A stretch of 64,000 nt of DNA from Pyropia yezoensis (lineage: Eukaryota; Rhodophyta; Bangiophyceae; Bangiales; Bangiaceae): the NCBI GenBank assembly GCA_009829735.1, contig CM020619.1, positions 7,678,375-7,742,374 on the forward strand. Reading direction: 5' to 3'. Below are positions 1 to 10,550 of this stretch, piece after piece (position 1 is the stretch's first letter; each line of letters opens with the position of its first letter). The position numbers and the translations under genes are program-made. The notes beneath the pieces are model-generated. The model saw only the letters and a list, made by a program, of their open reading frames with translations, ran no database searches and was not told the DNA's origin.

Positions 1-597
1 GCACAATCTCCCCCAGCCCCCCCCCCCCCCGCCCCTTCCCTTCCGCCCCCCCCCCCGCCCCCTCTCCTCTCCCCCCCCTCCGTCTTGCCGCCTTGCCTCT
101 CTCTTTGGGTGGTGCCGTGATCTGGGCGGGCCGCCGTCATCGTGCGTGGCATGCCGAGCACCCCACCCGACCGCGTCTGAAGCGCCTCTGCCAGTCCCGT
201 CCCCGCCGCTGCTGCGACGGGCCGCCACTGATAGCTATTCAATGAATGAAAGCCGCACACAGGGCGTGTGCCCAGAACCATCCGTGTCCCCGAGAGGATG
301 CCTTTAAGACTTGGGGACGCCGAGCGGCGGGACGGTCAGGGTGCAGGAGAAGTAAAAACGAATATGTACCTACTACTTTCTGTCGTGCCCTGCCGAGGGC
401 GGCTCAGCGTGGCCCCGAGGCCCCCGCCATCAGTGCCCGCCCGTCCGCCGCGCCACCCAACGTGGAGGTCTTGGCGGCGGCGTCGGCGCGTGCGCGGACG
501 CTATGATGCCCACCAACCCCACCCCCCCCCCACCCCCCCTCTTATTCTTGCATGCCCCGCCATGCTGCGGCAGCCCTGTTCACACTCGCCCCCCATG
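1..597. other. GC-rich low-complexity stretch, no gene seen
   Basis: Poly-C runs dominate the first 100 bases, and C-rich and G-rich tracts follow. Several frames are open only because stop codons are rare in such sequence. I see no domain, RNA gene or repeat boundary here. The right part may be the 3' flank of the minus-strand Gly-rich gene that ends at 598. Confidence 0.5.
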
Positions 598-1842
598 TCA
601 AAGCAGCCCCGTACGGTCCAGCACCGAACACCATGCGACGCCGGTAGTTGGCGCGGCCGCGGTCGCCGGACCGCCCTTCGCTTCCTGCCGCCCGGCATTC
701 GCTGTCTTGGCAGCTGTTTCGGGTGTTGGCCCGCCGCCCCTCCAGTAGGTGCCAACCACGTTTCCGCCAAAGCTACCAAAAGCACCGTTCCCGCCATTGC
801 CGGCGTTGCCTTCGCCCCTAGCGTTGCCCGCCCGGCCGCCATTACCGCCGCGCCCATCAGAGCCCCCCTTGATGAAGGTGTTGGACGGGCGGCGCTGCGG
901 CCGCCCGCCCCCAGTGCGGCCGCGACAGCCACGTTGCCGCCGTCGCCGCCCGTCGTGCCGTTGCCACCATTGCCGGCCCTCCCGTTGCCGCGCGCATCCC
1001 CCCCCGGCCGCTCCAACCCGCCAAACGCGCCGCTGCCACCCACAATGGTCGGCTTGTTGGGGCAGCGGTGGCGGCGGCGGCTAGACGGCCGCCCACCCGT
1101 ACCGGGCCACAGCGTCTGCGAGCACGCTACGGAAGCGGCCAAGCAGCGCACCACCATCCTCGCCAGTGACGTCGCGGCGACCAGAGGTGCCCCCACTTGC
1201 CGCGTCGCCGCCGTTCCCACCAAAGCCCCCCTCAATGATGGTGGGACCCGTCGACGCGCCACCGGCGCCGCGCCACACGACCACGGTGCCGCCGTCCCCA
1301 CCCGCGGCGCCGCTGCCGCCAGCGCCGGCCGTGCCGTCACCACGGGGGATCCCCCCCCGCCCCCCCCTGCCGCCGTCGGCGCCGCCACCCCGCAAAACGA
1401 CCGTCCTGTCCGGGTCGCGGCGCCTGGTCCTCTCCCTGCCGCCGACCGTCACGACCACGTTGCCGCCAAAGGCCCCAAACGCGCCGCTGCCGCCATTGCC
1501 GGCGTTGCCCTTGCCCAGCGAGTCGCCCCCCCGGCCGCCGTTGCCGCCGCCCCCCCCGAAGCCTCCCTCAATGAGGGTGGAGGTTGGGCGCCGCCGCCGC
1601 CAGCTGGCGCCGCGGCGGGGCCTCACGTAGTAGACGTTGCCCCCCTGGGCGCGGCCCCGTCCTGCGCCGCCGAGCCGCCTAAATTTCAGTCGTGCGCCGC
1701 TGCCAACAGGCATAGCCAGTCTGGACCAATTGTCGACCATTCTCAGCCTCCGAGGTTGATGTAGGGCGCTGCAGAGAGACCACCCCAAACAAGAAGAGAA
1801 TAGCGAGAAGATGCACGTCCTGTTCTTTGCATCGCATGACAT
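598..1842 (-). CDS. Gly-rich tandem-repeat protein (secreted or wall-like, uncertain)
   Basis: The minus strand, read from the ATG at 1842, begins MSCDAKNRTCIFSLFSSCLG. This short hydrophobic start could be a signal peptide, but it is weak. About five imperfect repeats of 55-63 residues follow. Each has a core like TIIEGGFGGNGG, then a Gly/Asn stretch (GNAGNGGSGAFG) and a Val strand (GGNVVVT). Repeat starts lie near 1565, 1395, 1235, 1045 and 875. Repeats 1-3 and 5 share one frame. Repeat 4 is read in another, and the first frame meets TAG at 1081-1083. Small indels or length errors in GC runs are therefore likely. The frame closes at TGA 598-600. The texture recalls Gly-rich beta-structured surface proteins, but no family can be named. 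Confidence 0.4.
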
Positions 1843-2696
1843 GCGTTGCCGCCGAGCGATGAGCACTCGACGAAAAACGGCGTGCTCTCCATGTCTACCA
1901 CTGTCTGGGCCAACTACGGCCTCGGATTCATGACGTCGTGCGCTGCCATCGAATCATCTCGGCCTGCCTCAAGAGGCCTAGTGCAGAGGAGTGTCGTTTT
2001 GAAGGGGGTGTCCTGACGGCATCTCGGGACGCCCTCCAGCAGCAGAAGGAAATGCAAGAGAAGACAAGAATAATCAGAACAGTCACACGGACAAAGACAT
2101 AGTCATATGTAGTGCATATCTCGGACCCCAGTTTTCTTTTTTTAAATAACAAGAAGCCACGCAGGCAGCTCCTGACAAAAAGGCAGAGCACGAGAACAGG
2201 CTCCAGTCCTCGTATTTACAATAGTCATACATGGCGTTCGGCAGAGAAAAAAGACGTCGCTCGGGGTGGCCAGATCGCAGCTGACGGCCCCGTGAAGTGG
2301 TCGACACTTCGGCGAGTGGTCAACATTACGCACAGACGGGCAACGTGCGCGGTCGGCCTCCCCATGTTCCCTCGACGCACTCGCTCTAGCGCGTATATAT
2401 GCATGGCCGTCGGACACGCCCCAGCTCACTCGCCCCGGCCGACCCTCACAGACATGCTGGCGCAACCGCTCGTCCGTCCCCCGCTCTGCTACCATTCGAT
2501 ACGGTTCTTTGGGTGCTCAAGCGCTCTCCCCCCCTCCCCATCGCCGCTCGTCCACCGCCACCGTATCAACGACAAAAAAGAACCCCTTCCATTTCTCTCC
2601 CCCATGCTTTGTCCCTGTCACCCCCGCCCGCACGGTGTCTCGCTCTCAGACCTGCACAGCGACGGCGGCGGCCCGCGTCGCCCAAACACCCGTATG
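1843..2696. other. Intergenic region
   Basis: No gene recognised. Base composition is more balanced than in the flanks. A TATA-like string (gcgtatatatgcatgg) lies at 2390-2405, with pyrimidine-rich DNA after it. It could belong to a promoter, but no convincing ORF starts downstream before the MITE at 2697. Confidence 0.4.
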
Positions 2697-3392
2697 TAAG
2701 GCACCTCCACCAATGGAGCCAAAAGCCAAAAGCCAACTACGTGGCAGCCGTTTCAGCGGTTTGGCTTTGGCTCTGACTAGTGGGCCATGTGACGCTCCAA
2801 AACTAAGGTCATATCACAACTCTTAATCGCTCTCTACACCACCTTAATGCACCTCGAGAGCGCTCGAGTTTTTGGCTTTCAACGGCAGCGGGGCCAACCC
2901 CCGCGCCAAACGAGCCTTTTTGACTCGGTGTTTTGGCTTTTGGCCAAACGCCGAGCCAACCTGCGCCAATCAAAAGCGTGACGCGTGGCTCGCAGACGGT
3001 CGTGAGGCAGTGGGTCCTCTGGCTCACGACCACCTGCCAGCCACGCGTCATATAGTGCGTCCCGTAAAAAGTGGACGTGCTCGTGTCGTGATCATGTCAA
3101 ATATCGGCCACTGGACCAATCAAACCCACACTGCACGACCCGTGCACGTCCACTTTTTACGGGACGCACAATAGGAGGGCCGGCCGCCAACCTCTCGGGC
3201 TTGCCTGCTGAGGATTTAGAGATTCCATACGGAGGCCTACGGCCTCTAGCTAGTAGTCCCTGGCGGGGCGTTACTGAAGTATGACGCATTTTGCGTTGGA
3301 TTATCGGTTGGAGTAGCCATTCAGAGTCGCCCACGTAGCGTCACGTGTCTCGTTTGGGTTGGCTTTTGGCTCCACTGGTGGAGATGCTCTTA
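2697..3392. mobile_element. Tourist/Harbinger-like MITE, 696 bp
   Basis: The two ends are inverted copies. The left end begins GGCACCTCCACCAATGGAGC at 2700. The right end read inward from 3389 begins GAGCATCTCCACCAGTGGAG. Both continue into CCAAAAGCC. They are flanked by TAA (2697-2699) and TTA (3390-3392), which fits the TWA target preference of PIF/Harbinger elements. No coding capacity is seen. It contains the smaller MITE at 3051-3173, so it is the older of the two insertions. Confidence 0.6.
3051..3173. mobile_element. Tc1/mariner-like MITE, copy 1 (123 bp)
   Basis: Inverted ends of about 28 bp: TATAGTGCGTCCCGTAAAAA at the left, and its near complement ending ACGGGACGCACAATA at the right. 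TA stands at both borders, as in Tc1/mariner insertions. The termini resemble those at 8081 and 23978 (GTGCNTCC, then GTAAAAAGTGGA), so this is probably a small deletion derivative of that element family. It is nested in the MITE at 2697-3392. Confidence 0.7.
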
Positions 3393-3491
3393 GCCGCTTG
3401 GCAAGTCCACCAGCCCTGTTGGTGCCCCCCCCCCCCCTCTTGTGCGACCTCAAAAACCGTCACAACAGCAGTACTACGCACGCACCCCACG

Positions 3492-3614
3492 TATAGTGCG
3501 TCCCGTAAAAAGTGGACGTGCACATGTCGTGATCATGTCAAATATCGGCCACTGGACCAATCAAACCCACACTGCACGACCTGCGCACGTCCACTTTTTA
3601 CGGGACGCACAATA
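3492..3614. mobile_element. Tc1/mariner-like MITE, copy 2 (123 bp)
   Basis: Almost identical to the element at 3051-3173 in the same orientation, with the same length and TA borders. The interior matches apart from a few substitutions (gctcgtg versus cacatg after the left terminus). Two copies 318 bp apart suggest local re-insertion. Confidence 0.7.
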
Positions 3615-3697
3615 ACTTTGATGAGTGCTGGTGCGCCAATGTAGGGGGGGCGTTCAGGTCCCCATGCCAACTGACATCGCGCCCAGCAGAGTTACTT

Positions 3698-3778
3698 AGC
3701 AGCGCAGTTCAGTGTTTCTTTCGGTGTCTGGGACTGGGTGTGTCTGGGACACCGAAAGAAACACTGAACTGCGCTGCT
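3698..3778. repeat. Perfect 31-bp inverted repeat (hairpin, 19-base loop)
   Basis: Bases 3698-3728 are exactly complementary to 3748-3778. The arm starts AGCAGCGCAGTTCAGTGTTT. The loop at 3729-3747 repeats part of the string GTGTCTGGGA. It lies about 90 bp past the 3' end of the minus-strand channel gene, so it could sit in that gene's 3' UTR or terminator. Alternatively it is a small foldback element. Confidence 0.75.
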
Positions 3779-3864
3779 CCCACCTTCATCGTCCCCTCTC
3801 CCGTCCGCGCCCCTCGTATACACGATTGCTCGAACCATAGCCTGTGGCACACCGTCGGGGGCCA

Positions 3865-3976
3865 TCACCCCCCCCGCGCCGCCATTACTGCTTCTGGCAG
3901 CGGCGGCAGCGGCCGCAGCGGCGGCGGCACATACGCGGCGAGCGCGCGGGCCGCCATGTCGAGGTCGGGGTCCTCC

Positions 3977-4026
<50 letters not shown>

Positions 4027-6618
4027 CCCCTCCCCCCCCCCGCGGCGTCCCACCTGTGCGGGGGACGACAGGTCTGACAGGCACCCGTGGCGCGCGACGG
4101 GCCCGTAGCGGTTAATGACCACCCGGCGGGCGGCGACCCCCCCCCCCAGGAGCGCCACCGACGTGGCGACGCCCGGCCAAAACGCACGCAGCAGGTACAT
4201 GCCGACCATCAGCGCGTGGCGGACGGCGGCCGCCCAGACGAGCGCGTCGAGGCCGCCCACAAACAGCCGGCTCAGCGCCCCGTCGGCGCCGTCTGCCCCG
4301 TCGGGGGAGGCGGTGGCCGCAGAGGACGCCGGGCTGCCGCCACGGCTACCGCCGCTGCCGCCGCTGCCGCCGCTGCCGCTGCTGCCGCCGCTGCCGACGC
4401 CCCGCCCCCGCGACGCGCGGGCGTAGAGGAGCTCGTAGCGCCACACGTTCCACGCCGCCAGGTGGTACACGGCCGTTGCGGCCACGACCAGCGGCGAGAC
4501 GGTGGCGTAGACGAGGCCAATCAGCGACAGCACCACCGTCGCGTACGCCTCGTACATGTGGGGGGCGGCCGCCGCCGCGGCGGTGGCCCGGTCCGCCGCG
4601 TCCTCGGCGGCCACCGCCGCCCGGATGGCCGCGGACAGTTTGGCGCCCGCCGGCCGGCGGGCGGGTGGGTGGCCGCCCGCGTCGGCGGCGGCAGCGGCGG
4701 CGGCGGCGTCATCCCCCCCCCACCCATGGGGCCCCCTTGACGGCGCTTGGCCCCCTTGGTGCTGGCCTCGCGGCTGCTGCTGCTGCTGCTGCTGCTGCTG
4801 CCGCCGCCACCGCCGGCGGCGGCGCCAGCGGCCGAGCATCCGCCAGCCGCGGGTCACCCCCCCAACCCACACTAGCCGGCCCGGGTCGAGGAGCACCAGC
4901 GGGAGCGCCCAGCCGACCTGCGTGAGCACGTAGTTTATGTAAAAGAGCCCCTGCGTGGACGCCGCGGCGGCGAGCACCCCCAGCGCCGCGGGCGGGGAGG
5001 ACACGAGCGCCGCCGCCGCCGGGATGAGGGCGCCCGCGGCGAGGACGACGCCCAGGGTGGTGGTCGCCTCAAACGCCACGTGGGCGCCCAGGGCGGCGGC
5101 GTCCAGGTCCGCCGCGCACGCCAGCCGCCGCAGCCGGACAATGGCGCGGACGGCGGCGGGGACGAGGCCCATGAGGAGGGACAGGAGCAGCGGGGAGAGG
5201 GCGCCCTGCACGACGCCCACCGCCGGGCGGGCGGCAAACGCCACCAGCGGGGGGTAGCCGACGAGCGCGGCGACGGCGCCCAGGTTGGCCAGCCCCGCCA
5301 GCGCCGTCACGGGCGCCACGTACGAGACGGTGAGGGCGGCAATCGCCACGACCGTCACCCCGTGGAGGGGCGCCGCGTGGGAGCGGGGGATGCCCACATC
5401 CCCCCACCGGAGGGTGTCGGGGGGGGGAGCGGGGGCGGCCACCATCCCCACCCCGTCGGGGGAGGTGGTCACCTGCGCCGCCACCCGAGCGGTGCGGATG
5501 GAGGTGAAGACCACAATCGCCGACGACGCGAGCGTGGGGGGGGGCACCCCCCCGCCCGCCGTGGCGGCTGTGGGGGGCAGGAGGGGGGGGGGGGTGCGGG
5601 CCCCGTCGTTGCCGCCGTCGACGGCGGGCCCGCCAGCCGGCGCGCCAGCCGGCGCCGTTGCGGCGGGCCGGCGGCGGCGGCCAGGCACCCAGCCGACCAG
5701 CGGCAGCAGGGGCGTCGACTCGCCCGGCCGGCCGGCAACGGCCGCCGCCCCCCCCGCCACCAGCCCCACCGCCTCCACCACCGCCCCGCGGGTGGTGGCC
5801 ACCGCCCAGTCGAGGTGGCCGTCAGAGCCACCCGGGTCCTCCTCCTCCTCCTCCACCTCCCCGTCCGCCTCTGCCTCCATCACGTCCTCCGCCCCCTCCC
5901 CCCCCCCCGCCAGCAGATACCCCCCGCCCCCCCCCCCCCTCCCCCCCCCCCCCTCTCCTCGTCACCCCCTACCAACGGCGGCGGCGACAGCACCGCCAGT
6001 GGCAGTGGCGGCGGCGGCGGCGGCGGCGGCACCACCCCGTCGGCCACCCACACCGCCTCCCCCCACACCGCCGCCTGCGCCGCCCGCACAGCCTCCCACT
6101 CTGCCACGGCAACGGCGGCGGCGGCGGCACCCCCCCCCCACCCCCCCCTCCCCCTCCCCCTACCCCTCTCCCCCCCCCCCCCCCCCCCCCCGAGGCGGCA
6201 CCCACAATCGCAGCGGCGGCGGCGGCGGTGGCGCGGCGCTTGGCCGCCCCCACCCCCCCCCCCCCCCGCCCCCCGCGGACCGCGGACACCACCCCCGCGA
6301 CGGCGCCCGGGAAGAGGGCGTCCCAGTGGGCGGCCACCGCCGCCGCGGCGGCGGCGGCGGGCACGCCCTCGACGAGCGCCGCGTAGTTTTCCGGCCGCCC
6401 CGCCTCGGCCCGCGTGCGGCGGCGGGCGGCGAGCCAGCGGCGGCCGCCGGCGGCCGCCGCGGCGGCCGTCGCCGCCGCGACCGCCACGTCCACCGCTAGG
6501 ACAGTCCACAGGAGGGGGGCGGGGGGGGGGGGGGTGCCGGGTGACGCCGACGGCAGGGTGAGGGCGCCCAGGCCGGCGGCGGCAGAGTCGAGCGAGTGGC
6601 GCCAGCCACCCCCAGCAT

Positions 6619-6658
<40 letters not shown>

Positions 6659-6975
6659 ACCCGCCCCCCCCTCCCCCGCCATTGTTGCCTTTGCCGCCGC
6701 CGCCGCCGCGGCAGCCGCGGCGGCGGCAGCATAGGCCGGCAGCAGCAGCGGGCAGGTGATGGCGGTGAGGGCGACAAAGAGGCCCACCTGCAGCCGGCAA
6801 AAGCGGAGCGCATCGTCGCCGGCAACGGAGCCCGTGGGGGGGTCCGCCACCCACCAGCGGCAGCACACCCACCCCAGCAGCTCCTGTGGCGCGCTGTCGA
6901 CGGGGGCGGGGGGGCGGGGTCCCCCCGCTGCCGCCCTTTTTCCCTCGCCACCGCCGCCGCCATCGCTGCCGCGAC

Positions 6976-7014
<39 letters not shown>

Positions 7015-7213
7015 TGCTGCTGCTGCTGCCACCGCCGACGCCGGCGCCCCGCGCCCGTCCCCGCAGCGCGCCCGACACGTAGGCGCGGTAGTCATAGACG
7101 CTGGCGAGGCACGGGAGGCGGCGGAGGAGCTCAAAGGCGGCGACCGCGGCGGCCGCAAATGCGCCGCCCGCACACACGGTGGCGGCGAGCGTCGATACCG
7201 ACACGTCGGGCAT
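3865..7213 (-). CDS. OSCA/CSC1/TMEM63-family calcium-permeable mechanosensitive channel
   Basis: This is a multi-pass plasma-membrane cation channel of the DUF221 (RSN1_7TM) family, gated by hyperosmotic or mechanical stress. The ATG at 7213 opens MPDVSVSTLAATV and a first hydrophobic helix. Next come a short Tyr-containing linker and a helix pair near 6800-6700. An RRTRAEAGRPENYAALVEGV segment follows, matching the family's soluble RNA-recognition-like domain. Then come VVFTSIRTARVAAQ and LRWGDVGIP (the family's W-D-N-L-A-I-P site) and a run of pore-domain helices (TQGLFYINYVLTQVGW, then LSLIGLVYATVSPLV). The C-terminus DPDLDMAARALAAY resembles the E-P-N-L-N-L end of plant OSCAs. The frame changes near poly-C runs at 6171-6191 and 5921-5953. 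Poly-Gly, poly-Ala and poly-Gln insertions lengthen the loops. Short introns or homopolymer length errors could explain the frame switches. Confidence 0.75.
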
Positions 7214-8080
7214 GGCGGCAGCCTGTTCCCGGCGTTGCGGGGCGGGAGGGGCGGGGAGCAGAGGGGAGGGGGCGGGGGAGGGGGAGGGGGAGGGGGAGGA
7301 GGCACCCGCACCGAGGCGCCCCACGCCGTGCGCAACAAGACGCCCAGGCGTCGCGCCCCACCCCCACCCCCCGGACCGCTCGACCGGCTGGGGCCCTGCC
7401 GCTCACCCCCGCCACGTACCGTGCCGGCTCGGGTGGCCGGGAGAGACGGCGGCGGTGGCACCGCAGGAGGACGCCCTCATGCCGAGGGGCGGGGGTGCGC
7501 AGCGTGCCGTGTCGTCGACCGCCGGCTCTGTGTGGGCGGGTGGTCTGGCGGCAACTTCCTGCTCTGCTCTGCCCGACGCGCCCACCACGAGTGTCCGAGG
7601 TGGATGAGGCTCGGGCGGCCGCGCACGGGAGCGGCGCGGAAGGCCCGACCCGCCCTTTGCTGAGCGTGTGCGCTGCTCTGCAAACACTTTCGCGGAACAC
7701 CTCCTCCCTCTCCCGGCTGGCCGCCGCCGTCCGTGCCCCCCCCGAGAGCCCCTCCGTCAACAGGACCAAGTCCACCGGGACCAGCTCCGTACAGTAGGTA
7801 CCGTGGCGCTACCCGAGGGGTGGCGAGGTTCCCGCAGGCACCACCCACGCCCACCACGTCCCCCGCCCCCACCCCACCCGACCCACGTCAGAAAGAATAG
7901 CCTAATTTGGACTGCCTGTACATACGTACATACGTATGACTATGTACTGTTTGTACAGTACAGTATGTATGTACAGTACATGTCTATCTGCGTACGATAC
8001 TGTGACGAAAGTATCTCCACGCATCTCAGTGGACCAGACCGCATCTCTTCATCGATAATTATGCATGATCATGTCACCCA
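7214..8080. other. Upstream region of the channel gene with a GTAC/GTAT-rich tract
   Basis: The first 400 bases are GC-rich and may hold the 5' UTR of the minus-strand channel gene. From 7918 to about 8010 the DNA changes abruptly to alternating purine/pyrimidine words (GTAC, GTAT, TACG), with short palindromes such as TGTACATACGTACATACGTA. No gene seen. Confidence 0.5.
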
Positions 8081-8107
8081 TATTGTGCTTCCAGTAAAAA
8101 GTGGATG
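8081..8107 (+). repeat. Left terminal inverted repeat
   Basis: 27 bases beginning with TA, identical to the complement of 23952-23978. About 20 of the 27 positions also match the termini of the two 123-bp MITEs at 3051 and 3492. Confidence 0.8.
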
Positions 8108-8650
8108 TGTCGCCATGGTGAACGTGAGAACATCATGTCAAATGGACGCGGGACTTGATGCAAACGAGACGCGGACGTGAAATTGATTCCGCAAATGGTC
8201 GTCTGACATGAACAATACTGGCGTCTGATACGCTGCCGAGGTACACACCTGATGAACATAACTGGAATATTTCGGAACACAGTGTCTGACACAGCTCTGC
8301 TGCTTTGTCGGATAGAGAGCCCGCCAGACCAGGAACAATGAACATGATTTTCTCTTCCTATCAACCGATTGGACGACCGACGTGAGCAAGAGATGAGGGA
8401 CAAAACGTGAGGAGGCAGCACCTATCGTTGGTCTCAGAGGCGACGCTGGCCTGTGAGTGGTTCAACACAGGTAGCAGCCATCAGATGCAAAAAAATTGAT
8501 CCGAGCCCCGGGCCGCTGTGGCTTCCGACATGACTCAGTTCTGAGACCAGCATCGTGCACGGACGAGGGTCCGAGTCCGGCTCGGCTCTCGAGACCTTGG
8601 AACTCCCAGAGCTCGACCCAGAAATTCAGCTCCGAGTCAACAGCGCACGG

Positions 8651-8881
8651 CACGCCTGGCGGTGCTCACGCAACTGACTGCGTGTGGCTCTCACGGGCTC
8701 TCGTCTGGTGGAGGGAGCACTGTCGAAACAGTGGGATCCGCACGAATTGCTGGCTGGGATCTCTGAGCAGCGCCCACGCACTGCACGCCGGGCGGTGCTC
8801 GCGCAACTGACTGCGTGTGGCTCTCACGGGCTCTCGTCTGGTGGAGGGAGCACTGTCGAAACAGTGGGATCCGCACAAATT
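8651..8881. repeat. Tandem direct repeat, 133-bp period, two copies
   Basis: Bases 8651-8748 and 8784-8881 are nearly identical (about 98 bp each). They share words such as ACTGACTGCGTGTGGCTCTC and TGTCGAAACAGTGGGATCCG. Between them lies a 35-bp spacer with GGGATCTCTGAGCAGCGCC. The repeat lies in the 1-kb leader between the left terminus and the transposase, a usual place for transposase-binding repeats. Confidence 0.75.
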
Positions 8882-9083
8882 GAAGGCATCAGAGCTCCAT
8901 CACTGCAGCCTGTCTGCGGCCCGACGCGCTCTCCGGCCTAAACCAAAATTTACAAAAAAATTCTCTACTCTGGTGTACAGCGGCTCGGAACATCAGCTGT
9001 ACGCGTACATGGCGTTTTGTGTCCCACAAACATCAGATGAGCACTCTGATGCATGGAACATGTAGCTTTGTGCTCCACCTTGC

Positions 9084-10238
9084 ATGCCGCCCCCATCTCG
9101 CTTTTCTCCCATACACCTGGAGCTGGTGTTTTTCCCTGACCCAGCTCCCATGTTTCCTATTGCGATACGCTGGCAGGTGATTCGGAATCGTCTGCAAGGA
9201 CTCTCTTGGGAGACCATTACCGATCATGTGGGCTGCAGTCTGTCGGCGGCGCAACAGTGGTGGGCTAATTATGAGCGCCACGGATCTCCGTGGAACGACG
9301 ACGCCATCCACAATCGACACGCAGATGCCGCGGTTTTTAACGAACGTTTTTTGGTGGCGCTCGACCACATCGTGCGTTCTCACCCGGAGATGTTCCTGTG
9401 TGAGATTGGGGCGATTTTTCGTAAGCTTGGGGAACTACCAGGTTGGGAGGAGGCGTGGCCCGTGTCATCTTCGACCTTGAGCGCGATGCTGCGAAGCATT
9501 GGATATTCCCTGAAATGCGTGGAGCGGTTGGCGTTGGAGCGGTGCCCGGCGCGACGGGCCGCGTTTGGACGGCTCTACCTCGACATTCCAGATCGGTGCA
9601 TTGTCGTCGTAGACGAGACCCACATCGCTGGCCCAGCCATGGTTCGACGCCGTGGACGGGCGCCAGTTGGCAGAGCTCTGGAGGCCCTTGCACCAGATCC
9701 TCGCGTGCGGCCCAGGTTTTCGTCTACTGTGGCTGTGTCGTATACAAGGGGCATCCTAGAGCTAGCTGTTAACGAGGTTCCTCCTGCGCAGAACGGCGAC
9801 GATTTTATCCTTTTTTGTGTCAGCCTGGTGCGCAGGATGAATGCTTTTGTGCCGGGTGTGCCGTGGGCGGAGCAGCCTGACGATTGTGTCCTTGTGCATG
9901 ACAACGCCTCTGTGCACACTGCGCTGGTGGACATGATTTTGGACATTAACGGTGTGCATCGTCTGCGACTGTCACCGTACTCCCCCGACTTCTCTGCCAT
10001 AGAGCCCGTTTTTAATGATTACAAGCATGCCGTGCGCACCATCTCTTATCACCACCCCGACCTCCCGGACCGTATTGCGCACGTACTTGCTTTTGCTTCT
10101 TTGTCTTTGGCGTCTGTTCAGGGTCACTATCGCGAGGCCCGGCGGCAGGTTTTGCGGAACCTCCCGGAGCTGACTGGAGCGGGCCGGCCGCTGCAGGGCG
10201 TTTTTGCCCGTCTTCCTGTTGCGTTAAATGCGCCTTGA
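9084..10238 (+). CDS. DDE transposase, Tc1/mariner-IS630 superfamily
   Basis: A 384-residue protein that would cut and rejoin the TA-flanked inverted termini nearby. Residues 28-65 form a helix-turn-helix (RWQVIRNRLQGLSWETI, then LSAAQQWWANY). The catalytic triad is visible: D177 in VVVDETHIAG, D273 in VLVHDNASVH and E307 in SPYSPDFSAIEPVFNDYKH. D and E lie 34 apart, and SPDFSAIEP is the signature of the superfamily. The ORF is intact, with no stop or frame change. That is rare among the elements here and suggests recent activity or selection. The first ATG is used; a second at residue 23 would still keep the HTH. Its lower GC content differs sharply from the sequence that starts at about 10240. 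Confidence 0.85.
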   Translation: MPPPSRFSPIHLELVFFPDPAPMFPIAIRWQVIRNRLQGLSWETITDHVGCSLSAAQQWWANYERHGSPWNDDAIHNRHADAAVFNERFLVALDHIVRSHPEMFLCEIGAIFRKLGELPGWEEAWPVSSSTLSAMLRSIGYSLKCVERLALERCPARRAAFGRLYLDIPDRCIVVVDETHIAGPAMVRRRGRAPVGRALEALAPDPRVRPRFSSTVAVSYTRGILELAVNEVPPAQNGDDFILFCVSLVRRMNAFVPGVPWAEQPDDCVLVHDNASVHTALVDMILDINGVHRLRLSPYSPDFSAIEPVFNDYKHAVRTISYHHPDLPDRIAHVLAFASLSLASVQGHYREARRQVLRNLPELTGAGRPLQGVFARLPVALNAP

Positions 10239-10550
10239 CGCTCAGCGGTTTTTCTCCTCCGGGTGAATGGACTTGCGCCTCGCCATTCCTGCCCCCTGGA
10301 AGCGGCGGCGGCCGCGGCGGCGTCCGACGGCCGCGACCGCCCGCCGAGGCGTACGTGTACGCGCCGGCCGCGTCGCGGGTGGCGTCGCCCGCGGCGGCCG
10401 CGGCGGTCGGCAATGGCGGCCGTCAGCCCCGTGGCGGCGGCGACAACGGCAGCGGCTGCGGCGGCGGCGGCGGCAGCCACCTGCGCGGTGCAAGCAGCCC
10501 TAGCGGTGGCGGCTGTGGCGGCACGCCGCCGCCGCGGCGGCATTCGGCGA

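Noticed and set aside
501..1388. Similarity of the Gly-rich repeats to mycobacterial PE_PGRS proteins
   Set aside because: Shared Gly-Gly-x texture only. No PE domain is present and the surrounding genes are eukaryotic, so bacterial origin is not supported.
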